Of a stretch of 64,000 nt of DNA, positions 1 to 7,174 are shown in pieces. This DNA is from Rhizobium sp. R711. GTDB lineage: Bacteria > Pseudomonadota > Alphaproteobacteria > Rhizobiales > Rhizobiaceae. The stretch spans positions 28,945-92,944 of the forward strand of contig NZ_LOKZ01000011.1 of assembly GCF_002211365.1 (NCBI RefSeq), given 5' to 3'. Both the position numbers and the translations under genes were made by a program. The notes below the pieces were generated by a model, which searched no databases, was not told where the DNA came from, and worked only from the letters and a program-made list of their open reading frames with translations. Within the stretch, counting starts at the first letter, position 1, and each line of letters opens with the position of its first letter.

Positions 1-1
1 T

Positions 2-166
2 GGTGACCTCGAGATGGTATCGGTGCTGCTGAGGGTGAAAGGATCGGGCATGCTCGACGATTATCCGAATCTCTCCGCCTATGTCGCGCGCGGCGAGGCA
101 CGGCCGGCGTACAAGCGTGCATTTGCCGCTCAGTTGGCGGTTTTCGCTGCGGCATCATCCGGCTGA
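2..166 (+). CDS. Glutathione S-transferase family protein, C-terminal end (partial)
   Basis: The window opens inside this gene; the last 54 codons are present and end in TGA at 164-166. The visible residues match the C-terminal helical domain of a GST: the segment LDDYPNLSAYVARGEARPAY is the usual late helix of bacterial GSTs, in which the Pro-Asn-Leu turn is followed by an Arg/Pro-containing helix. The N-terminal thioredoxin-like glutathione-binding domain lies outside the window, so substrate class cannot be judged. The family name rests on this tail alone. Confidence 0.75.
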   Translation, partial: GDLEMVSVLLRVKGSGMLDDYPNLSAYVARGEARPAYKRAFAAQLAVFAAASSG

Positions 167-277
167 GAACAGGCGCGCTCGGGGCGGCCTCCCCTCGCGG
201 CACCTGCCAGCCAATGTCACGCTTGACAGTCCTCAAAGGCGAATGCCCTAATCGCCGCGACCGCGAAAGGGCCATCG

Positions 278-940
278 ATGAGCGACGATCAAACCCCGAC
301 AGACAGCAAGCTTACCACGTCGAAGCGCAGATGGGCCTCCGAAGGAAAATTCCTGACTGGCCGTATCAGTGGCCCGGAAACCGAGCGCTTGCCGCCTGGC
401 CAACACCTCGTCAAGAATTGGCCGGTCCTCGATCTCGGCCAGCAGCCCATCATTTCCACCGACACCTGGCGCCTGGAAGTTCGTGGGCTTGTCGAAACCC
501 CGCTTGATCTTACCTGGACGGCCTTCCTGGCCCTCGAGCAGAGTACCAAAATCACCGATATTCATTGCGTAACAACGTGGTCGCGCTACGACAACAAATG
601 GAAAGGTGTTTCGACCCGCGACTTACTCGATCAGGCCATGCCGAAACCGGGAGCCCATTACGTCATGCTGACAAGCTATGATGGCTACACGACCAACCTG
701 CCGCTCTCCGATTTCGCTACAGGGGATGCGATCCTTGCAACTTCCTGGGAAGGATTGCCGCTGACGCGCGATCACGGCGGTCCCATGCGGCTCGTCGTTC
801 CGCATCTCTATTTCTGGAAAAGCGCGAAATGGTTGCGGCGCATTGAGCTTCAGGCGGCCGATGCAGCGGGCTTCTGGGAAAAGAACGGTTATCACATGTA
901 CGGCGATCCCTGGCGCGAGCAGCGATACTCGGAGGAGTGA
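278..940 (+). CDS. Sulfite-oxidase-like molybdopterin-dependent oxidoreductase
   Basis: This 220-residue protein is one oxidoreductase molybdopterin-binding domain, as in YedY/sulfite-oxidase relatives. Cys97 in the HCVTTWSRYD segment is placed where the molybdenum-ligating cysteine sits, and the later DHGGPMRLVVPHLYFWKSAKW stretch is the conserved cofactor-binding core. It lacks the C-terminal dimerisation domain of true sulfite oxidases and has no Tat or Sec signal, so it is probably cytoplasmic, unlike YedY. The ATG at 278 follows a GAAAGG ribosome site; an alternative frame from 214 is a shadow. It stands alone between a GST gene and a regulator. The substrate is unknown; reduction of an oxidised sulfur or nitrogen compound is plausible for the family. 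Confidence 0.85.
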   Translation: MSDDQTPTDSKLTTSKRRWASEGKFLTGRISGPETERLPPGQHLVKNWPVLDLGQQPIISTDTWRLEVRGLVETPLDLTWTAFLALEQSTKITDIHCVTTWSRYDNKWKGVSTRDLLDQAMPKPGAHYVMLTSYDGYTTNLPLSDFATGDAILATSWEGLPLTRDHGGPMRLVVPHLYFWKSAKWLRRIELQAADAAGFWEKNGYHMYGDPWREQRYSEE

Positions 941-1216
941 TACCAGTCGCGATTATTTCGGCGGCTGATGGCGGTGTCGCGACGGCGACCTGCCCGCTAT
1001 AGTTTCACCAGCTAGCTTGCCGTCACCATCCACAGCCGACTAAAAGCCCGCTTAACGTGCAAATTTCACTGCGGCGGATTCACTTCAAAATAGATGCAAA
1101 AAGCGATATATTTTTCAAATTAATATCTTACGCCGATTTTGGCACGATCGCCTATTGAACCGACGCCCATTTTGGGTTGTTGTGACCCAACGATTCCAGA
1201 TATCGCCTATGGGTTG

Positions 1217-1906
1217 ATGAACAAGGACACTTCATTTCATACTGTCACGCAGAAGCTGCTGGACGCATGGTTGCATACCACATCGCAGACGCCCGCCGCG
1301 CCGGAAAACATTTATCGTGACGTCATCGACCTTCTGACGATCAGGATGAGGATGACACTTGTCGTTCTGGACGGTGAGGATCCACTACAATGGCAACTGA
1401 AAGTCGTGCGACCGTCCGGCTTCAGTTCACGCCTTCTGAACATCAATAAGCTCTTCGCCGATCAGCGCATCGGCGAATTCAAGGATCGCACCTACATGGA
1501 AACAGCCGTCATCCCGCGTTATCGCGAGGTGATCGCCACACAGAAACCATCGATGGAACTGGTCAAGACGAGGGTGCTTGGCGTCAACCTCGAATACGAG
1601 CGACTGGTCCTCCCGCAAAAGACAACAGCCCGGCGGCCATCCTGGCTCCTGACTATTTCGAACGGCCGCTTCATGTTCAACCCACCGCAGCAGCAGGCCC
1701 GCATGGATGCGACTGACGAAGCGGTGATCCAGCTCTTGACCGAAGGCGCGACGGCCAAGGAGATCGCCGCCGATCTTGGCATTTCGCACCGAACGGTCGA
1801 GCACCGCCTGGAGCGCATGAAGGAGCGCTACGGTGCGAAGAACACCGTCCACCTTGCAGCCATGCTGGTTGCAACGCACTTCGACCGCGATGTCGAGAAA
1901 AGCTAG
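1217..1906 (+). CDS. LuxR-family transcriptional regulator with N-terminal PAS-like sensor region
   Basis: The C-terminal 60 or so residues form a LuxR-type helix-turn-helix: the segment with TAKEIAADLGISHRTVEHRL is the classic GerE/LuxR motif, with the recognition helix around SHRTVEHR. Residues before it form a region of about 150 residues that resembles rhizobial PAS-like sensor domains but has no recognisable ligand residues. The frame is open from a TTG at 1139, but ATG 1217 is a more natural start, and neither has a strong ribosome site. The last four bases overlap the end of the convergent exported-protein gene. No quorum-sensing autoinducer domain or synthase is visible, so the signal is unknown. 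Confidence 0.75.
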   Translation: MNKDTSFHTVTQKLLDAWLHTTSQTPAAPENIYRDVIDLLTIRMRMTLVVLDGEDPLQWQLKVVRPSGFSSRLLNINKLFADQRIGEFKDRTYMETAVIPRYREVIATQKPSMELVKTRVLGVNLEYERLVLPQKTTARRPSWLLTISNGRFMFNPPQQQARMDATDEAVIQLLTEGATAKEIAADLGISHRTVEHRLERMKERYGAKNTVHLAAMLVATHFDRDVEKS

Positions 1907-2514
1907 GGCGTGATCCGCCGAACCAGGCACCGTCCGCAATAGACGAGCGCCAGAATTGCCGCCGCGAGCGCCGTCAACGTCGCCATGCTGGCAGGATGCA
2001 GCGGAACGTCCCGCCAAGCCGGGTGAACGATGTCCGCAGTATTGAACGCCTCACCACTGAATTGGCAGGTGATCAGCGCCAAGCCGCGTAGAACCATGCC
2101 GGCATCGATCGCCGAGACGATCGCCTCGGCTTCGGCAGCCTCGCCGCCCATGCCCCGCATCGATAGCAGCACGGCCTTTGTTGCCGCGAGATAGGCATGC
2201 GAGCACTCGTTGAACGGGCTCCCCTCATCCGTTACGCTGCCAGGCATTTTGCCCCAGAAGCAGTAGGCGTGCTGGATCTGTGCATAGTTCAGCACGCGTC
2301 GGAACGGCTCGTTCGTATCCGTGGCGCGTGCCGCGAGATCGATGATCCGATCGCGATACTCCGCGATCATGATCATTTCGCCGTGTGAGATTTCGGCGAT
2401 CGCAATGCCGGTATGGGGACCGCTACCACTCCGCTGGTGTGCGTCGGCTGCCAGGGGCCAAAGCGGCAGCAACGCGATCATGGCGACAAGGAAAATGGAA
2501 CGCCGGCTGGACAT
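1903..2514 (-). CDS. Uncharacterised exported protein of the cobalt locus
   Basis: I do not recognise the family. The start at 2514 was chosen because it gives a clean Sec signal peptide (SIFLVAMIALLPLWPLAADA, with cleavage probably after ADA); the frame is open further upstream into cbtA. The mature part is about 175 residues with several His and Cys, including AYCFWGK and NECSHAYL, and ends in one hydrophobic helix followed by Cys-Gly-Arg-Cys and basic residues, so it is likely anchored in the inner membrane facing the periplasm. It lies 43 bases after cbtA on the same strand and is probably co-transcribed under the cobalamin riboswitch. A role in cobalt or corrinoid handling is an inference from position only. 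Confidence 0.65.
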   Translation of the reverse strand: MSSRRSIFLVAMIALLPLWPLAADAHQRSGSGPHTGIAIAEISHGEMIMIAEYRDRIIDLAARATDTNEPFRRVLNYAQIQHAYCFWGKMPGSVTDEGSPFNECSHAYLAATKAVLLSMRGMGGEAAEAEAIVSAIDAGMVLRGLALITCQFSGEAFNTADIVHPAWRDVPLHPASMATLTALAAAILALVYCGRCLVRRITP

Positions 2515-2557
2515 CGCGGGGGACAGGCTCCTGATTGCGCCGGAGCCTTCTCTCCAA

Positions 2558-3301
2558 TCAATGAAAAGCCGGCGCGCGAGCACGTGGCTTTGGAGCGGCA
2601 CCGAGCTTGCGCTCTGCGAGAATACCGAAGGCCAGGCCAAGAACGCCCCAGAGGATCACGTGCATACCGATCGAAGTCGTGCGGAAATGCCAGAGAACCA
2701 CAGCGGAATAGTTCTCCGGCACCTCGTTGATCGGCGGCAGCAGATACTGAACGAGGCCGATGAAGACGACGTAGGCAAGACCCGCTGCGATTGCTGCATT
2801 CCAGACGCCGAACTGCGGGGTCAGGCGGCGGGCAAGCGCAATTGCCGCAACAAGCGCAGCGATCGATACGACGATCATCAGAAAGAACAGTTCAGTCCTG
2901 ACGCCGATCGTGTCGGGATTGCCGACTGCCGGCGGATTGGCCGGATATTTGATGTTGGGCACGACAACCACGGCGACAAAGGCCGCAATGGCGATGACGG
3001 CAGAGGTCCCGCGGACGCCAAGATTGCTGAAGCGTCCCTGGACAAAAGCGAAGACGAGGGCAAACAAGCCGCCGACGGCAACGCTGTAGGCGATCACACC
3101 AGTCAGGAGGCCAAGGCCCGCTTGCGTGGCACGGCTGACGATTTCAGGCTCGCTGGTTTCACCCGCCGCTTGGGCCGCCGCTTCCTCAAACGCGATCGCT
3201 CGGTCGACGAGCGGCTCGCCGAAGGTATGGGCAAACGCGAAAACGAGGACGCCAGCAATCAGCCCCGCGAGCATTCCGCGAAGCAAAAGACTTCCAACCA
3301 T
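2558..3301 (-). CDS. cbtA: Cobalt transporter subunit CbtA
   Basis: CbtA proteins are multi-spanning membrane proteins predicted to import cobalt for cobalamin synthesis, partnered with the small CbtB. This 247-residue product starts with the hallmark MVGSLLLRGMLAGLIAGVL helix and has about five to six membrane segments, with the conserved NIKYPANPPAVGNPDTI loop in the middle and the VLWHFRTTSIGMH motif near the C-terminus; both are typical of the family. Its ATG is preceded by GGGGAG and lies 14 bases after cbtB. The operon follows a cobalamin riboswitch, so import should be shut off when B12 is abundant. Confidence 0.93.
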   Translation of the reverse strand: MVGSLLLRGMLAGLIAGVLVFAFAHTFGEPLVDRAIAFEEAAAQAAGETSEPEIVSRATQAGLGLLTGVIAYSVAVGGLFALVFAFVQGRFSNLGVRGTSAVIAIAAFVAVVVVPNIKYPANPPAVGNPDTIGVRTELFFLMIVVSIAALVAAIALARRLTPQFGVWNAAIAAGLAYVVFIGLVQYLLPPINEVPENYSAVVLWHFRTTSIGMHVILWGVLGLAFGILAERKLGAAPKPRARAPAFH

Positions 3302-3315
3302 GTCCGGAACTCCCC

Positions 3316-3525
3316 TTAGTGGCAGGGGAAGCCGAGGAGGTGCCGGCCGTCATGCACGAACTCGTGCACGTACATACTGTTGAAAAGCGCCATTGCGCCC
3401 TCTTCGGTGCCGACGAAATAGATGGCGATGAGCATCAGCAAACCGCCAAAGATCGCCCAAGGCAAAAGCTCGGCAACGGGAATCGGAGCAGGTGCGGCGA
3501 CGGGCGCGAAAGTGGTGTCAGACAT
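3316..3525 (-). CDS. cbtB: Cobalt transporter subunit CbtB
   Basis: This 69-residue protein has a single membrane helix and a His-containing C-terminal tail (VHEFVHDGRHLLGFPCH), the signature of CbtB, where the histidines are proposed to bind cobalt before transfer through CbtA. The start at 3525 is fixed by an AGGAGG ribosome site 6 bases upstream; the longer reading frame reaching 3660 only runs through the riboswitch. It is the first gene of the cbtB-cbtA-unknown operon and lies directly downstream of the riboswitch expression platform. Confidence 0.93.
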   Translation of the reverse strand: MSDTTFAPVAAPAPIPVAELLPWAIFGGLLMLIAIYFVGTEEGAMALFNSMYVHEFVHDGRHLLGFPCH

Positions 3526-3559
3526 GAATTCCTCCTGGAATGACGCGTTCAGTCGAGAA

Positions 3560-3690
3560 TTATTGCGTGGCAGGGTCTGACTTCCAGTCCGAGGTATCCT
3601 CATCCTGATCACAGTGGCGCGACCGCACCGGAATTTCACCGGTTTCCAAACCCACAACATAACCGTTATATCTGCGGCTTCGAACCTGTC
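3560..3690 (-). promoter_or_regulatory. Cobalamin riboswitch upstream of cbtBA
   Basis: On the minus strand the leader contains the conserved adenosylcobalamin aptamer elements in order: a GGTGAAATTCCGGTGCGG core, then GCGCCACTG, then a B12 box of the form AAGTCAGACCCTGCC at about 3565-3583, just 5' of the cbtB ribosome site. The family represses cobalt or B12 uptake and synthesis genes when adenosylcobalamin is bound. The short distance between the B12 box and the ribosome site suggests control at translation initiation, but this is inferred. Outer limits are approximate. Confidence 0.92.
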
Positions 3691-3748
3691 AACGAGACTT
3701 CATGCAGCGACAGGCCACCTTCCCCGTTATCCGGAGACAACCAACGTG

Positions 3749-4312
3749 ATGACGCGCCTCACTTGGATCTGCCATGGTTCGACTGCCGCCAACCGCGAAG
3801 CGCGGTTCCCGCAAGACGAGCCGCTGAACGAGAAGGCAATCCTTGCCACTCAGGCAATCGCCCCCCGCCTCGGGCGCGTCGACAGCGTCTTCGCCAGCCC
3901 GACATTGCGCGCGCGGCAGACGGCCGATGCACTTGGCCTGCAACCGGAATTCTCCGAGGCGCTCGCCGATTGCGATTTTGGCCGCTGGTCGGGACGCTCG
4001 ATTGCCGAGATCCAGCAAGCCGAACCGGAAAATCTTGCCGCCTGGATGGCGCGGCCGGAGGAAGCACCGCACGGTGGTGAGGCAATCGCCGCCGTTTGCA
4101 TGCGTGTAAACGCCTGGATGCACCAGCGCCTGCAGGCCGGTGGCCATATCGTCGCCATCACTCATGCCGCGGTCATCAGGGCAGCGATCATCAACACTCT
4201 GCAGGCGCCGGTATCCTCCTTCTGGATCGCCGATATCGAACCGCTGGCCATCGTTCACATGACCAGCAATGGCAATAGGTGGTCGCTGCGCGTCGAAGGC
4301 GCGGCCGCCTAA
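3749..4312 (+). CDS. Histidine phosphatase family protein, CobC-like
   Basis: This 187-residue protein belongs to the phosphoglycerate-mutase-like histidine phosphatases. It opens with TWICHGSTAANREARFP, in which the usual catalytic RHG reads CHG, so the Arg before the catalytic His is replaced by Cys. It keeps the later FASPTLRARQTADAL helix (second Arg), the Glu/Asp region and the ITHAAVIRA motif with the second His. The ATG at 3749 was preferred over the open frame from GTG 3614, which lies inside the riboswitch antisense. It is divergent from the cobalt operon, so an alpha-ribazole phosphatase-type role in cobalamin synthesis is plausible, but the altered RHG makes activity uncertain. Confidence 0.8.
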   Translation: MTRLTWICHGSTAANREARFPQDEPLNEKAILATQAIAPRLGRVDSVFASPTLRARQTADALGLQPEFSEALADCDFGRWSGRSIAEIQQAEPENLAAWMARPEEAPHGGEAIAAVCMRVNAWMHQRLQAGGHIVAITHAAVIRAAIINTLQAPVSSFWIADIEPLAIVHMTSNGNRWSLRVEGAAA

Positions 4313-4415
4313 TTTTCCGGGCGTTAATTTAGGCCAGCCTTACGCAAGCGAACCATGCCATAGGTTTCCGGCCCAACACGTTCGGGCCGTGTTCCTTGCC
4401 CAGGGAGGACCAAGC

Positions 4416-4529
4416 ATGCCCTATGATTGGAGCGGCGCGCAGATGCGGCGCACGCGCCTGCTACGTATGACCGCCGCCGTTACCCTGCTTCTGCTCGTCA
4501 TCGGCGCATCCCTAATGATCCGGCTTTGA
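4416..4529 (+). CDS. Small single-span membrane protein, 37 residues
   Basis: A 37-codon gene starts at ATG 4416 behind a strong GGGAGGA ribosome site. The product has a basic N-terminal part (RRTRLLR) and one hydrophobic helix ending at the C-terminus (AAVTLLLLVIGASLMI), so it should sit in the inner membrane with the N-terminus inside. No family is recognised. It lies alone between the phosphatase and the GGDEF-EAL gene. Confidence 0.5.
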   Translation: MPYDWSGAQMRRTRLLRMTAAVTLLLLVIGASLMIRL

Positions 4530-4676
4530 GAACGACAGGCGGGCGGCCGCACCGCTCGCCTGTCGAACCGCCTCTCCGCTCTCGGCGGGCGCAGATACCA
4601 AGAATTCGCCCTTTGGTTTCAACAAACGCTTCAGACTTCAATGATACACCGGCGCTCAGGTGGAGATGGGTGAAGC

Positions 4677-6242
4677 ATGCCGGTATTCTTCCAGAGCAGA
4701 GCCGGAAGGCAATGCCTTTTGGTCATGGCGTTGGGAGTAACGCTGTGGCTCTTCGGCGCGATCCTGGAATTGGATAACTGGCTCGTCGCTTTCGTCGGCG
4801 CTTACGAGAACTATGGCGCGGACAAGCTAGTCCTCGCGCTCGGCATCGGTGGCGCGATGAGCTTCGTCTATTCGATCCTGCGCATTGTCGACCTGCGTAA
4901 GGAGATGGAACTGCGGGCCAGTGCCCAGACCAAGGCCGACTGGACAGCAACCCACGACCACCTCACCAAACTTCCGAACCGCTATGCTTTCGAGCGGAAA
5001 GTCCTTCCCCGGAGGACGAAGACCGACGTCGAAGGCGACGAGTGGGAGCAGAACGTTACAATCTTCTCGATAGATCTCGATGGCTTCAAGAAGGTCAATG
5101 ACCTTGTAGGCCACAATGGCGGTGACGCCCTTCTGGTCGAAGTGGCAAAGCGGATCTGCGCGATCGGAAACGCGGACTGCGTCTATCGTTTCGGCGGCGA
5201 CGAGTTCGTCGTCGTTGCCCTTGGCCTCTCCTCCAAGCACGAGGAACGCTTTGCGCGTTTGCTCATTCAGGCCGTAACACGGCCCATCCATATCAACGGG
5301 TTCGCCGTCGAAGTCGGTGCAAGCGTCGGTTACGATCGCTGGGAGCAGGGTCGAGAAGCGCTTGAGGATGCGGCTCACCGAGCCGACCTCGCCATGTACG
5401 AGGCCAAATCACGCGGCCCCAACTACCACATGGTGTTCGAAGCCTCGATGCAGGACAAAGTCGCAAAGCGCGCAACATTGGAGTCCAAACTGCGCGTCGC
5501 AATTCAGCAGAAGGCCATCCGCCCCTTCTATCAGCCGTTGATCGATCTCAAGAGCGGTACGGTCTGCGGCTTCGAGGCGCTCGCCCGCTGGACAGACGAA
5601 GAAGGCATCGCCATTCCACCGCCGGTATTCATCGGGATTGCCGAAGAGACCGGACTGATCACCGAACTTTTTGAAGATCTTCTGGCGCAGGCCTGCAGGG
5701 ACGCCTTGGCCTGGGACGACCACGTTACTCTCTCCTTCAACGTCTCTCCGGTGCAGATGGAGGACAAGCTGTTGGCCTCGCGCATCTTCAAGGTGCTCTC
5801 GGCGAACGGCCTTCCGCCGCACCGCCTGGAGATCGAGATCACCGAAAATGCACTGATCCAGGATCCGGCAATTGCCGCGATCATTCTGGATGAACTCCAC
5901 GATGCCGGCGTCCAGATCGCTCTAGACGATTTCGGCACGGGCTATTCCAGTCTCGCCCAGCTCGCTCGCTATCGTTTTGACAAGATCAAGATCGACAAGA
6001 GCTTCATCGCGACTTGCCGCGATGATGAGCGCCAGGAAAAAATCATCCGCGCCATGCTTGGTCTTGGCCGCAGCCTCAACATACAGACCACAGCCGAAGG
6101 TATCGAAGAGCACCGCCAACTCGGCCACCTGCTTCGGCTCGGCTGCGATGTCGGACAGGGCTACCTGTTCGGCAAGGCGATGCCTGCCGAAGAGACGCGC
6201 TCCTTTATCCTCGATCGCGACGAAGTGTTGGCCAGCGCATAA
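4677..6242 (+). CDS. Membrane-anchored GGDEF-EAL c-di-GMP protein
   Basis: This 521-residue protein has two N-terminal membrane helices (about 14-33 and 43-65), a short linker, a GGDEF domain (about 95-255) and an EAL domain (about 270-515). The GGDEF site is intact (YRFGGDEFVVV), and so are the EAL residues (GFEALARW, the DDFGTGYSSL loop, AEGIE and GQGYLFGKAM). Diguanylate cyclase and phosphodiesterase activities are therefore both possible. No PAS or other cytoplasmic sensor is present; the short periplasmic loop is the only input surface. ATG 4677 follows a GGAGAT stretch. It appears monocistronic. A second c-di-GMP gene at 22.9-25.0 kb is inactivated, so this is the only intact one here. 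Confidence 0.93.
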   Translation: MPVFFQSRAGRQCLLVMALGVTLWLFGAILELDNWLVAFVGAYENYGADKLVLALGIGGAMSFVYSILRIVDLRKEMELRASAQTKADWTATHDHLTKLPNRYAFERKVLPRRTKTDVEGDEWEQNVTIFSIDLDGFKKVNDLVGHNGGDALLVEVAKRICAIGNADCVYRFGGDEFVVVALGLSSKHEERFARLLIQAVTRPIHINGFAVEVGASVGYDRWEQGREALEDAAHRADLAMYEAKSRGPNYHMVFEASMQDKVAKRATLESKLRVAIQQKAIRPFYQPLIDLKSGTVCGFEALARWTDEEGIAIPPPVFIGIAEETGLITELFEDLLAQACRDALAWDDHVTLSFNVSPVQMEDKLLASRIFKVLSANGLPPHRLEIEITENALIQDPAIAAIILDELHDAGVQIALDDFGTGYSSLAQLARYRFDKIKIDKSFIATCRDDERQEKIIRAMLGLGRSLNIQTTAEGIEEHRQLGHLLRLGCDVGQGYLFGKAMPAEETRSFILDRDEVLASA

Positions 6243-6389
6243 GCGCCGCGAAAACGCAACTCTGCCGGCACCTCCACGCGTCAGAAATTCGTGATGGAAC
6301 CCTTTCTGACGAGGCAACGTTAGCTCGTTGGTCCTGTGGGCGGACACTTACACTGAAAGTCTGTCTGCCCCCGCATGGGCCGCGATCAT

Positions 6390-6410
6390 CGATCGGGCCT
6401 GGCCCGATCG
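6390..6410. promoter_or_regulatory. Perfect 9-bp inverted repeat in the leader of the barrel-protein gene
   Basis: CGATCGGGC and GCCCGATCG form a perfect inverted repeat with a 3-base loop, 44 bases before the outer-membrane protein start. It has no T-run, so it is not an obvious terminator for the upstream GGDEF-EAL gene; an operator or a leader hairpin is possible. Confidence 0.4.
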
Positions 6411-6454
6411 GCGCGCAAACCGAGTGGACCCCTATCATAGGAGAGGGATTTATC

Positions 6455-7078
6455 ATGTATTCTCGTATCCTTGCTGCCTCGGCGGCCTTTATTGGTCTTG
6501 CAGGGGCGGCGTTGGCCGCTGATCTTGTGGGCGAGCCGCCGGCAGCCCCGGTTGCACAAGCGGCACCGGTTTTCACTTGGAACGGCTTTTATATCGGCCT
6601 GCAAGGTGGCAGCGCCTGGGGAAATGGTGACTTCTCCGGCATCGGCGACGCAAACCTCAATGGCGGCCTCATCAGCGGCTTCACCGGATACAACTGGCGG
6701 CTCGATAACAATATCGTGCTCGGCGTCGAAGGCGACGTTTCCTACAATTGGAACGAGGAAACCGTCGGTAGCAATGAATACAAGTTCGACACGACAGGCT
6801 CGGTCCGCGCCCGCGTCGGCTACGCCCTCGATCACGCGCTATTCTATGGAGCGGCCGGCTGGACCGGCGCGAGGGGCCATGTGAACACCCCTATCGGCGA
6901 CGACGACGCCACGTTCTCGGGCTGGACCGTTGGAGCCGGCCTGGACTATGCCTTCACCGACAACATTTTCGGGCTGGTCGAATATCGCTACAACGACTAC
7001 GGCAGCAAGGACTTGCTCGGCGTGGATACCGACTTCAATCAGAACGTCGTCACCGTTGGCGTTGGTTTCAAATTCTGA
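6455..7078 (+). CDS. Outer-membrane beta-barrel protein (Omp25/Omp31-like)
   Basis: The 207-residue precursor has a Sec signal peptide ending ALA|AD around residue 21-22, a short Pro/Ala-rich stretch, then an eight-strand barrel pattern starting at FTWNGFYIGLQGGSAWG and finishing with the C-terminal GVGFKF, where the terminal Phe is the BAM recognition residue. This is the layout of rhizobial and Brucella Omp25/Omp31 surface proteins. A GGAGAGGG ribosome site precedes ATG 6455, and a clear intrinsic terminator follows at 7112, so the gene is a single transcription unit. Function is probably structural or surface interaction. Confidence 0.9.
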   Translation: MYSRILAASAAFIGLAGAALAADLVGEPPAAPVAQAAPVFTWNGFYIGLQGGSAWGNGDFSGIGDANLNGGLISGFTGYNWRLDNNIVLGVEGDVSYNWNEETVGSNEYKFDTTGSVRARVGYALDHALFYGAAGWTGARGHVNTPIGDDDATFSGWTVGAGLDYAFTDNIFGLVEYRYNDYGSKDLLGVDTDFNQNVVTVGVGFKF

Positions 7079-7111
7079 GACTGCTCGACCGAGTGGCCTG
7101 CATGAAATGAC

Positions 7112-7141
7112 CAAGCCCGGACAGACGCCCGGGCTTTGCTT
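7112..7141 (+). terminator. Intrinsic terminator after the barrel-protein gene
   Basis: AAGCCCGG and CCGGGCTT pair around a short loop and run into TTTGCTTCT. It lies 33 bases after the stop of the outer-membrane protein gene. Confidence 0.8.
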
Positions 7142-7174
7142 CTCTGACCTGATGCTGGTCGCCGTGTGAGAGCC

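Noticed and set aside
2321..3319. 332-codon plus-strand frame across the cobalt genes
   Set aside because: Shadow of cbtA and the exported-protein gene, very rich in Arg, Asp and Gln, with no ribosome site.
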